64,000 bases of DNA from NCBI GenBank assembly GCA_009103225.1, contig RHPI01002438.1, positions 94,205 through 158,204 of the forward strand. The letters run 5' to 3'. Shown one piece after another: positions 10,819-22,114 of this stretch; within the stretch, counting starts at the first letter, position 1; each line of letters begins with the position of its first letter. The stretch comes from Chlorokybus atmophyticus. Taxonomy: Eukaryota; Streptophyta; Chlorokybophyceae; Chlorokybales; Chlorokybaceae. The notes under the pieces were generated by a model that saw only the letters and a list, made by a program, of their open reading frames with translations, had not been told where the DNA came from and ran no database searches. The position numbers and the translations under genes are program-made.

Positions 10819-13800
10819 TTATGCATAGGACAACAGCTGCAAGCTGGTTGGTTGAGCGTTGTACAGGCATGTAGCGTCAGCAGATGCGAAGAGTTCCATG
10901 TCGAAGTCGTTGTAAGGTGCAGCTCCGTTGAATTGGTGCACTTCCACTGCAATCGTCTGTGGCCCATCAGCGCGAAGGAGGGTGCCAGCGACCTTGTATG
11001 ATGAGAAGACGGTTGGAGTACGTGTCGCTATCGCTGGAGTGTTATAACCCACAGGTCCAGAGGGCATGTTGATCCGGAGTGCTTCCAGGCCATTGACGTA
11101 TATGATCTGGATGGCATCATGAAATCAGTGCGTGCTGCAAGTGCATGCACTGCTGTGTATTCATTGCTGGGGTGAATCTCATGCTTACCGCGCCGTCTTC
11201 AAACCGCGTGTTGATGGTGAGCGTGTGGTAGCATGCTGTTCTTGTCATGGTGAACGTTTTTCGGAAGTAGGCAGTCTTTGGGTGCTGGATGAGAGTCTGC
11301 GACGAGGTTGGCACCTTGCCGTAAAACCCAAGTGGTGAAGGGCCCGCCTTCCATGCGCTGTCGTCATACGTAGGCATCGTCCACAAGCCAGCAGGTGGGA
11401 TGAGGTAGTCGTCACTGTACTTCCACACGCCATCTGTCTTAAACAGGCTCAGTGGTGCGGTTGTTGTCACGCAGCGTCGCGGGTCGCTGCATGCGCCGGT
11501 CACCGCCAGCGCCTTCAGGCTGGCTTCCAAGCCCATGTTGTTATACTGTGATCCCTTGTGCACCTCCACAGCCAGCCTGTTGACGCCGGTCTGCACAGTA
11601 AAGTGTGCTCTTTAGCCATGCTGCTGCACACACACCATTTGACATTCGCATGTGCATTGTTCATACCTTGAGTGCGACGGAAGGAAATGTTGCATTCGCC
11701 ATGGTGATGTTGGGAGTGTTGAAGGTGGGATTGTTGATCTGCGCCCATGTGGTGTACGAGATGGCAATGTCAGATGGCATGTTCCACCTCACCAGCTCCA
11801 CTCCGTTGATGTACACCACAGCGCCTGACTGCTCGACACAGGAAGCAGGGGAATGGTCAGCAATGACAGTTTGTTCAGTTGCACTGAGGTGAGCGCATAT
11901 TTGTTCTGTTTGTTGCCAACAAACCTGCAGCAGCAGGGACAAGTCCAAAGAGGTGATTGCGGAGGCATCAGCAACGTTGAAGTCGTAAACAAAGTAGCCT
12001 GTCGGTGTGTACTGTTGGTTGTTGGCAGCTGACCGAATTAGTGGTGTGATCTGCGTGGCTGCGGGGTACACTGCGGGGACGCTGCAAATCGGGGCTATCC
12101 CGCTCAACCATGTTGAGACATCGAAGCTGCAAACATATTGCACAAGTGTCAGGTGCGAGCCATAAGGGTTGACATATATTTGCTGCCAGCAGAGTTCCAT
12201 ATGCCACACACCTTGGAAGCTTCCATGTGGAGTCAGTATCGACATTGATCTGTGAGTACTTCCATGTGGCCTGGAGCGGTGTGAATGTCACAGGCTGTGT
12301 GGCTGCAACTTGTGCACATGAACCCTGCAATAGCAACATCGAGTTAGGACACAATAGAATGGTATGACATCACAGGTGGCTATTCACGACCAAATGCGAG
12401 GCAGGCACACGTACCTGGTAGCAAACAAAGCCAGAGGCGCAGTTGAGCTGGGGACTGCCGTTGCTCGATGGGTTGTCGATGTTTCCATCGCAGTCATCGT
12501 CAATGCCGTTGCACACCTCCTCCTTTGCCACAACGCTGCATGGCCCGAACATCCCCCCCATGCATGTCTGCACACCAGTGCTGCATCCGGCCTTGCACGT
12601 CTTGGTCAATGGAATGGTTTTGCCAGGGACATTGTCAACGTAGCCTGGTGCATGCAACAATTAGACCGAGTGCGCTATCTGGCAACCAGCATGACACATT
12701 ACTGTACCACATGTTGTGTCATCAAGTCCTCACCATCGAAGTCGTTGTCATAGCCATCGCAGGTCTCGATCAACCAGTCTTGCAGGTTGTTGATGACGGG
12801 TGTGGGTGGCACTTTGTTGGCGTCCTTCACGTAGAAGAACACAACGGTCTTTGTAGAGGTAACCAGTGTGGGCGGCCTGACCATCAGTTTGGAGATGCCT
12901 GTGTTGGGGTTTTCAGCTGGGTTTACGCTCAGAGCAAGTGGGGTGGGGTCCGTTGTCGCGGTCTCGAAGACTGCATTGCTTGGAGAGAGTATCTTTGCGA
13001 CGAGCGTGACTGCAGGGGAGCCTTGCGTCAACAGGGCCGTCTTGCCATCGGTGGAGATGGTGACTGAGGCTTGCGTGTGGAACATTGACACAATGTCGAG
13101 CGGGGTGTTGGAAGTCACCTGCAAAGGTTGGCACACAGGTTTACCCAACTTGTTGAAGCGTTCAACTGAGCTGAAAGCAACAGGTGGGAGTGGTTGCGAT
13201 GCATTACCTCATCTTGGATCAGCAGCCTGGGTGTGCTGAAGCCTACATCCTTGATCAGCGCAATGCCACGTCGCACTTTTGTCGCCAATGGGTAAGCATT
13301 GGTCAAGTCCATTACCACGTGCGAGCGGTCGGGCGTGGAGTAGATGGGGTTCAAGTTGGTTGTCACAGCCAGAGGCTGCAAGTAAGTTCCCAGGTGAGTC
13401 ATTGAGCATTTGCATGTCAACGTTGTTGTGAACACTTCACAGACGATCATGTGTCTCATACCTGGCTGGCAAAGTAGAGTGGTGTCTGCTTGGTCGTGTT
13501 CATGGACATCGTGTTGTGCGACTCCGTGCGAGTGCGATAGAACCTGAAGCGGTTCTTGTTGAAGTACCCGGGGATCTGGTAGTTGTCGGTGCCCATGTCA
13601 ATGAGGAAGCGCTGGCCCATCACCTCATAGACAAATGTGCCCAAGTCCAGGTGCTGCGTCACACAAGCTACTTTCAGACAAGAAACCTTCTTGCTGCGCA
13701 TGCGAACAGATCTTTATTTCATGCACACGTCTTGTGTAGGGGCTACTCACGTGATGGCCACCACCAGCGTTTGGCGTGGAGCCAGCCTTCATGCAGGTCC

Positions 13801-16175
13801 AGGCTGCCTGGGGGTCCACCCAGTCCGTCCTCAAGCACGACACGTCAATCTGATAACCCTGGAAGCGCTTGTCGGTCGGTGGCATGTTGACCGGGAGCAC
13901 TCCTGCGATTGCACTCAAATTACACTGTGATCACTTCTGCACAGCCAAGGAGCACTCGTATGTGAGTGCATGTGCATGGGTATGCAGCTACGAGGCTTGC
14001 CTGTGTATGCACTTGGAGTTGCCCAGATGATTCGCTGTACGCCACCGGTTTCACCCAACGAAGCCTCCCAGGCAGAGAGGTAAGGATCATTCCACCGGCG
14101 CGAAATGTAGTAGCACAGCTGCAACAATCCCAGCAAGTAAGTCTCATGTATTCACACACGCACGCATGCAAGGTTGTTTGCAGCGATGTTGTTGGCTGCA
14201 TGGTCCGCAGTGTGTACCTGTGCGGAGAGGGCAGTGGCTTCGGAATCAGCAAAGTTGTACTGGATGTTGCTGGGACCCATAATGTGGAAGCGGAACATGC
14301 ACAGGTCACGCAGGTGCGGCTGCATCGCGAGGTTGTAATCGGTGCCCATCCCCGTCTCCATGGAGCTGAGGATGTAGGAGATGCTGTACCCCGTAAACGA
14401 CAGGTACGTCGGGCCCTCGAAGTGTCCTCCGCTCGGGGCGTACAATGCTAGGGCTCTTGGCAACTGCGGCAACGCTACGTCCAGAATCTGCACGCAAGTG
14501 TTGCGTTGAGTCGAGATCCACATATGGGTTCCCAACCACGCCATCGAGTTGACTTACTTGTCCGCAGAGCGTGGCATCGCGATCAGCGAAGCTGATGGCG
14601 GCGAGGATGAAGCCGGCGATGCTGTTGACCCTGATGTTGGTCTCCACGTATGTAAGGCTGGCCAGATTGCTGTTGTTCAGACCCGGCAGGAACCCGTTGG
14701 TCTTTACAGCGTTCCACACGATGTCGCGCTCCGCCGGCGTCATCTTCGCGTACAGCCAGTCGTAGCCAATGGCTGCCGCCATCAGATACTGCGACAATTC
14801 CAAGTACCCTGCCACATCAAGCAGTCATTGTCAACGTTGTTGTTGTAACTGTCGTGTCCCATGCGTGCACTCAGGCTGCATGTGTGCCGTTCCATGCCAG
14901 GTGCGTTCTAGGTGTATAACCGTGCAACAGTGGCAACACCAACCTGGGTCAACGTTCCCAGCAGTGTTCCACACGTTAGGCGTGAGGGAGGCGATGTAAA
15001 GGAGGTCATTCTTGGCGAAGGTGGTGCGGTTGGCGGCCTGGTCGAGGAGGGCCATGCCGGCCACGAGGGTGATGCGGTCGAGGAGCCCGCGGGAGCCCAG
15101 CGTGGTGGCGCTGTCCGGGTTGGTCATCGTCGCGTCGGCGGATTGCGCGGTGCTCTTGAAGAAGCGCGGCGCCAGCCCTGTTGCGGCGGCCACATTGGCC
15201 CGCACCTGAGTAACTATCGCCGGCGTCACCATCAGTCGCGGCCTCATTGTTGACTTCACCTTGCTCACTGCATTCGTAAAGTCGATCTGGCCCTGCACAG
15301 CCCATTCACCCAAACGGTCGCGAGTGAGTTACAATCACAATGTGATCGGCAGCCGCCGTGCGCTTTAATCATCGTTGTTGTTACTGTTGTTGTGGTGTTT
15401 GTGGATGCTGTTCTGTGCTTCGCTGCGTGTTGTGTCTGTGTCCGGAAAGTGCCGCTTACCAGGCTCAGCGGTGTGGGAGGGGGAGGCGGGGGTGCAAAGC
15501 ATGGTGCAGGAGTAGTCGGGATGAAGCACCGGTCCGCGACGGTGTAGTTCTTGTTGGCGGCGGGAGCATTCAGTGTCACCGTCGCGCCGCACTTGGTGGA
15601 CACGCCGGCGCACATGTCCGACGCCCGGTAGGGCTTGACAGTACAGTTTGCAAGCACCTGTGCACGTGCTGAGTGTTGGACACACGCACATGCGCACACA
15701 CAGACACGCGCATCCACCCACCCACGCACATACGCACGCACGCACGCACACGGAACATCTCCGTCCCAACAAGTCTTACCTTGCCCTTGGCTGCTTCGGA
15801 CTCCACCGACACCACGCCCGCACTCCACACGCCCGTGACATCCGTCTTGGGGTACCGTTGGACGGCAATGGAGCCTGCATTACAAGAATGTTAAACAGCT
15901 ACACAGCTTGACCAGTACTCCGCGTGCTTGTGCACTACACAGTTTAACTTGCTCACAACAGCACTGTACGCGCGCTCACCGTCATTGTACACGCAGGTGA
16001 CAAGCATCGTGGCGTCCATCATTAGACGGTCCTGCGCGTTGCCGTACGCGCCGTTGTTGCAGGCGTCGCAGTACACGCGGCCGCTGAGCATGGGTGACAC
16101 GTACTGCGCCCGCGCCGACCCCGCCAGAGCCAAGAGCAACACTGAAGCCAGCGCAACCAATCGCATCGTTGCCAT
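10819..16175 (-). CDS. Secreted heparinase II/III-like polysaccharide lyase with metal-motif and jelly-roll tail
   Basis: Seventeen exons, 5' to 3': 16175-15980, 15874-15780, 15657-15460, 15292-14944, 14808-14558, 14487-14218, 14118-14013, 13902-13751, 13653-13462, 13375-13208, 13118-12734, 12644-12415, 12324-12212, 12126-11925, 11828-11667, 11590-11189 and 11106-10819. They encode 1252 residues. A clear signal peptide (residues 1-23, VALASVLLLALAGSARA) points to secretion. A Cys-rich N-terminal part and a poly-Pro linker precede a helical toroid (about 180-455, with RPRLMVTPAIVTQVRAN and GYDWLYAKMTPAERD). Then comes the heparinase II/III beta domain (about 480-660), with HHHLDLGTF, FLIDMGTDNY and RTESHNTM. 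Residues about 770-850 carry MopE-type calcium-like loops (CNGIDDDCDGNID and CDGYDNDFDG). Two related beta-sandwich modules end the protein; each has the YINGVELVRWNMP-type motif (the second is YVNGLEALRINMP). The substrate is unknown. The intron 7 donor is CCAA|GTGCAT, and the acceptor phases fit. Confidence 0.87.
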
Positions 16176-16762
16176 GGCTGCGGCTGCGCTCCAGCCCTTG
16201 AACACTGCAATAGACACAGAACTTTACTGTCTGCTGTGTTGTTCCATTAGAGGGATAGTATTACACCACAGTCTAGAGTACACAACAGGACAGGCTATTA
16301 TGCAATGCTTCTCATGGTGCGTGACGTATATTTGCGGTTACACTCGCTCTCACCTTGAGTGTGGCGGTATAACCAGTGTGTGCTTGCGTGGAAGGAAGGT
16401 TGCCAAAGTCACACACGCGTAGGATCAGCAGTGTAGTGGCCGCCCGCGATCAGCAAAGAAAGAATGGGTACAGTAGAATGGCCGAAGAATGCTAATGTTT
16501 TTTGGGAAGAATGGTATTGAGTACACGAGAAAGAATAAAGAATGACGTATGCGGTACGCTATGTGGTATGGTACGCACGCGGTCGCGCAATGAATGTTAT
16601 ACAACCAAGCAAAGAATAATGGCAGCACAGGCCACCTGCTTGCAACAGCAGCAGCAGCCTGTGGCCTGCTATTGCTTCTCCTTGCCTCTACTCCCCCCAG
16701 TCCTGCCATCACTCCTACACAAGGTGCCTTATATACTGTCATGCTTTCTGTGCTAGGCCCCC

Positions 16763-16795
16763 GGCCTGGTCTGGCCTGGTCTGGTCTGGTCCAGC
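16763..16795 (+). repeat. (CTGGT)n tract upstream of the heparinase-like gene
   Basis: Degenerate tandem CTGGT/CTGGC pentamers read CCTGGTCTGGCCTGGTCTGG and onward to TCCAGCC. The same motif recurs in the IFT54/SRP68 promoter at about 55905-55980. Confidence 0.7.
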
Positions 16796-17821
16796 CCTAA
16801 CCGCCTGGCCGGTACAGTCAAACAACAACAAAATCCACGCTTAGCTTAGCTCAGGCTAGCAAGCGGCTGTGAATCAGCCGCCTGTGCAGTGCTCCGCCGC
16901 CGCCGCCCTCTTGTCTCCAACGTTGACTTCTCCCTCCTTAAGCCACACTGTAACGGCCCCAACAAGCGACGAGATGAATCTTCATCGCGCAGTAATTGAT
17001 ATGTGCAACACTTATGGTGTCACAACAAAGATTTCCTTAACGGGAGCCCCGTTACGGGGCCCAAAGTCGTTTTCTCGAGGAATATCATAACTCTCCGTTT
17101 CTGCGGGCGTTTCTACGGGTTAAGGTCTTCAACGCAATAACTCCCATCATTGCTGCGAGAACGAAAGAGTTGGAGAATTTTGCCAATGTTGTCAAAGAGG
17201 TCAAAAGTCCCCGTATGTCACTTATCTGGTCGCGACAACAGCGACCTCACGTGATCAATCAAGGTCTTGCTCACGTGAGGTGTTGTTGTTTACGTTTATG
17301 AGGTGAGTTTGGTACGGTTTGCCGCAATGCTAGCAGATGGACCGTGATCCTGCGGTCGCCAAGGGTCGCGCTAGCTTGACCATCAGGTCAACTTCTCGGT
17401 TCGCACTTCTGCTGGGATGCGCGCATGTGTGGTTACAGCAAGTCAATCACATTTTTGAGGGGGCGGAGTTAGCCAGGGTTTGACCGCGACCACGGTTAGT
17501 TACTTGGACGGCCGCTCGCGTGAGGAAGCCCAGGCCTCTGACATACAGGTTTGACGCCGCTGCCAACCTCTCCTGACAAATCACTTGAGCTGAAGTTGGC
17601 TTTATTGCAGGCCGTGGCTTTGTCAAGTCAATGCTGAGCAAGGTGTTCGACGTGGTGACGCCGGCATGATACGTACTACTTGTACGACGTGCGTGAGACA
17701 TGTCAGTATGCTCTTGGCGGGGCAATCCTTCTTGGAGTTCAAAAGCATCATATGCTCTCCTTGGAGATCAAGCGCGCCACTGTGCCATAAGCGCGACTCC
17801 ATCACATCAAGCTAATTACGC

Positions 17822-17878
17822 CACGGGCATCACACGGCGTGATGCAAGGCGTGATTCACGCCTTGCATCATGCCCGTG
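17822..17878. repeat. Nested perfect inverted repeat
   Basis: Inner arms of 15 bases (17840-17854 and 17856-17870, TGATGCAAGGCGTGA and its complement) are separated by one base. Nine-base outer arms (CACGGGCAT at 17822 and ATGCCCGTG ending at 17878) extend the foldback. It lies in intergenic DNA, and no coding role is seen. Confidence 0.85.
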
Positions 17879-18717
17879 CCGCTCTGTCAATGATACATTG
17901 CTCACACACATGCTTGCGTTTTTCGGCTGTTGACCATGTTTGATGACGCAGTAACTATAGCGTGTAATCAATTAGCGTTAAAGGGTAGAGTGGATTAGTT
18001 AGAACGAGGGTGAGTAGTGGCGGCATGTCTTTGGGGTATGGGACCTGCCCCGACCTCGTACCGCCAAAAACGCGGCCGTTTTAACCACTAATTGTGCCGC
18101 AATTGCACCAAATCCCTAGCAGTTTTTGGTCGCCGTTGGTAGGCGGTTGCCGCTGAGATATTTTTCAGCATCTTTTAAGCATCTTTGCAATGATTGGTTA
18201 TTTCGCTGCCTTTTTGAGCAACTGGCTGTTGTCACCGTTGCGATCCCATTTGATCAATCTCATACGTGAGCAAATGGTGGCCTAACGATGCAATTTTTCG
18301 TTTAGTTGAATCTTAACGTTAAGGTAATTCAGGTTAGCATTATGTTGATGGTCGTAACCTCGGCATTATTTACGTAGTATCGCAGCACGTACCGTGGCGT
18401 GAACGTTACGTTGATTATTAAGTTTTGAAACACTTAACAGCATTTGCTAATATCGCACCATGTTGCACCATATCGCCGCATATGTTATCATATCGCAACA
18501 TTTTGCTACACATCAGAGATATTGTGCATGTGGATTTGCACCTTTGCACGCCCTCATTGCTGGACTCAAAACTCAAAACTCAAAAACATCCCCAAGTTAT
18601 GGCACTTGACCATGGTACTTAATGTATTATCTTAATACATGTGGGACATGTTCAGATCATATAAGCCATGTGAAACCATATGCCGCTAAATGTGCACTAT
18701 ATTCTCCTCATGTTTTG

Positions 18718-18985
18718 CAATATATATTATATGTATATACATTATATATAATATATATATATAATGTGTAAAAGATCACATGTAACATATATATTATGCA
18801 TATACAATTGTATATATAAAGTGTATAATGCTATGTATCATTTTATGATATATATGTATATCTTTTATTTATATATAATGTAATGTATGTATGATATAAA
18901 ATTACCCATATATAAGTGCGTATGTATCATATAAATTTTGCACTTATGATACATATATATATTTTATTGCTATAAAATACAATGC
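18718..18985. repeat. AT-rich (TATA)n palindromic island
   Basis: Nearly pure A/T sequence is made of overlapping ATATAT, TATATGTATATA and ATACATATATAT words, self-complementary throughout. It is typical of an expanded AT microsatellite. Confidence 0.8.
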
Positions 18986-19741
18986 ATGAATATATATATT
19001 ATATGTAGTCATAATTGCATATAGTTATCAGGAACATCATAAATAAAGTATATATAGTTCGCATATATTTTGAGCAGTTGCATGACATGGGGATGAGCTT
19101 TGGACGGTCGAGACTTGTGTTGACAGATTGAACAGCCGATAGCTAATGATTGCCGCCTAGCCAATGAGAGGCAGGCGGGCCGCGCATACCGCGCAGCCCG
19201 GCAGTCGCGGGTGCCGTATGTCACTGATGGCCTGATGGTGTGTGTCTTGTGCCTGATGCCGGCCGGCCGGCCGGCCCAATCACACGCCCAATCAGCCGCA
19301 CCGCTCGTTGTAAGCAGTGCATACTTTCGCGGGTAAGCATATTCTGTTATGAGCCAATATGTGTGTGAGACGTTTGATGATCTCATCCTTTACGCCGCTG
19401 GCAAGGGGATAACGAGATTGGTTAGCAAAAGTGGATAATAATTCGGCGCGATTTAATCACGTCGTCATGGATTATTGTTGCTGTAGCAACATGCTGTTGG
19501 TGTTATAAAAACTCCTCGTTTTAATTATAAAGATGTAGATGTTGTTAATAATGTTAAGCAAGAAATGTATGATGTATACATGTAACATACGCTTTGTACT
19601 TGCGTATTACAAATACTTCATCTTAACATAACATACGCAAAGTTTGCCACTAATTCAGACGGTGTTATATGAGTTCACAAATGTGTCGCAGCAGCTTTCG
19701 GCTTTATCATAAACCCAAAGCGCGCACCTGATATAGGCTAT

Positions 19742-19842
19742 CATGTCTTATACATCAACGCCACCTCATGTGCCATTGATGTATAAGACATGCATATGTC
19801 TCATGTATCATCACTTGTCTGTAGTGAAAATAAGTGATGATA
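19742..19842. repeat. Two adjacent perfect stem-loops
   Basis: First foldback: 17-base arms 19742-19758 (CATGTCTTATACATCAA) and 19776-19792, with a 17-base loop. Second foldback: 11-base arms 19806-19816 (TATCATCACTT) and 19832-19842, with a 15-base loop. Perfect arms in otherwise neutral DNA suggest recent origin or a foldback element. Function is unknown. Confidence 0.85.
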
Positions 19843-21482
19843 AAAATGTCACGTTAACATCTGCATTCTGATTCACAGTGTACTACTCATTATATTACAA
19901 GGTGGCGCCAATGCAATGCCATGTGTGTTTGCTCAAACATTGAGGCAAGCCCAAGCCCATGGTATGTGTTAGCACAAAATCCTGCACACATGTAAACACA
20001 TACGCGCTCAACACGCACACGTGCACGCGCGCACGCTCATGCACACACGTTTATACTGTATCCATCAGCCTTGTCTATATGGGCATGCAAGATCAGGGTG
20101 TAGTGCATCATGAACGCGGAGTACGTAAGTTAAATCAAAAACTGTATCCATCACCGTTAGTATGTTGCATCATTACCTGCCCCATAAGAGCCAAGGAGGC
20201 GGGAAAGTAAACCTTGCCAGCATCACGCAAACAGCTGTAAACATGTTCAATTGATGAAGAGGGCCGCATAATCGCTGTGACACAAGTTTATCCCATCTAC
20301 TATCAACTCTCCTCCACATGAGTATACCATGATTAACACCGCACACATCATCAGCATATCACTAAAACCACACTCTCTGGGCCCCATTATTCGAAAGACA
20401 AAAATTGCGTGGATGGACCTGGTAGTTACCGATGGAGGCTTCATCAGTAAGCTAACGCTCTTGAGATTTGGGACGAAAAGATACTAGACAAGGTTGTTAA
20501 GTGGTCGTGCCAACCACACATTGCAATCTTTGCGCCCGAGGTAGCGCAGCAGCAGGTCGTGTTCTTTGCCCTGTTTGTACACTTTTGAACGCTGCTGCTG
20601 CAATGTACCAATATACCATTTAAGGTGTTTGCTATCGGCTGATGCGTGTTGCCTGCTAGCTCTATACCTTGTATCACCTTAGACCCCAGCCTCCCCACCC
20701 CCATCCACCCGGTGGGTGGGGTTGGGGGGGAGAGCTGGCGGGCCGCCAACCCATCTCCGGCCAGTCACCCACCCACCCACCCACCCACCCACAATCAATC
20801 AGGTACCACCAGTGGATAGTGTGCTTTTTGACTGTGTACTGCGTGTTGACCAGACATGCGGCGAGCAACCGGGAGGCGCAGCGAAGGCGGCGGAGCGGGC
20901 GAAAGGGCGAAAATACCACGATCACCCCGCCGCCGACACATTTCATCCCCTCGCCGCCGAGACGCACGGCACCCTGGGCCAGAGTTTTCACGACGTCATC
21001 GACACATGCGCTAGGAGGGCACTGGCTACACGTGACCTGCCGTTGAGCAGGCTGTCGGGCTACTTGGCTCTGTAACGGCAGCGTGTTATGCGCGTTGCAG
21101 CGTGCCCAGGGCATCACCATCCTGGAGCGGGGGGCGACAGTCGTAGCGGCGGTACCAGGCTGGGGTCCAGATGGCGGCGCCAACGGCGGAAGCGGACGCT
21201 GTGCTGGCGGCTGCGGCAGTGTAGTTGTGTAGGCGTGCTTGCACGCCGCTGGCATGCGTGTGAGTATGCTTGTGCTGTGATAGGCAGGGATGAGAGTACG
21301 TAGCTTGGTGTGACGATGTTGCATACTAGTGTATTACAATGACCAGAAGTGCTCCGTTCTTGTTTAGCTCTCAGCAGGACAAGTCCAGATCTGAAAGAGT
21401 TGTCGCACTGAACTGGTGCCGCTGGCATTGATTCATGAGTGGTCAGGTAGTAAGGACATGTACGAGCAAAAAGTTGAACGCA

Positions 21483-21535
21483 TGCTTAATAGGTCACCAA
21501 TCGTGGGCCAGCTGCTTAATAGGTCACCAATCGTG
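21483..21535 (+). repeat. Direct duplication of a 23-base unit
   Basis: The 23 bases at 21483-21505 (starting TGCTTAATAGGTCACC) recur exactly at 21513-21535, separated by 7 bases. This looks like a simple local duplication. Confidence 0.9.
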
Positions 21536-22114
21536 CTGCAGCATACTGGAGGCTGTCTGTCATGGTATACAAGCAGCATAATAGCACGCTAGTGTGCCAA
21601 GTGATCAAGGTTAACAATCATACATATAGGAGTAGCATACAATCCCGCACTATCATCACACGCCAGTTCATGCATGCAGCCTCACACAGTCACCGCCATT
21701 GAGAGGACACAATACAATATATTGAGAGCACAAGGCCCAGCCGCGCTTTAAACTAACTATTGTAGCAATTATCCTGCAGGAACTTTAGTTACAACTGAAC
21801 TACACTAGGCTCGCCTTCTGGGTCTTCAACTCAGATGGCGCTTGCAGCTTGAGAGACAATTGTTTTGTCACCTTGCGCCACTGTTGCATGCGCAAACGCA
21901 CCTGCCCTGCATTGGCTACCTTACACTATGAATACGTATCCCAAACTACAATAAGCGTACGTTCCCCGCTGTTCATAAAATAGGGCGCCGCTAAGGTAGC
22001 CCTCCCTCAATCAAGAAGAGAGCTAGCTACACTGTAACATACATTACGTATAGTATATTGAGTATATATCATACTCATGACGCTACGATACAACCCACCC
22101 CACCTCCCCGCGCT

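Larger units (their letters stand above)
16176..22114. other. Repeat-rich, gene-free interval of 5.9 kb
   Basis: No exon of a recognisable family was found. The first few hundred bases should include the promoter of the heparinase-like gene and contain a (CTGGT)n tract at about 16763-16795. Most of the rest is AT-rich, with perfect inverted repeats, a (TATA)n island at 18718-18985, a GGCC run near 19260, and C/G tetranucleotide repeats (CCCA/GGGT) near 20690-20790. The longest open frame (minus strand, about 20674-21324) follows these C-rich repeats and lacks motifs. Confidence 0.5.

Noticed and set aside
19742-19842. MicroRNA precursor
   Set aside because: The stems are only 11-17 bp with no extended bulged hairpin, and no expression evidence is available from sequence.
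20674-21324. A 216-codon minus-strand open frame
   Set aside because: Its sequence follows C/G tetranucleotide repeats, has no family motif, and the frame opens equally on the other strand.
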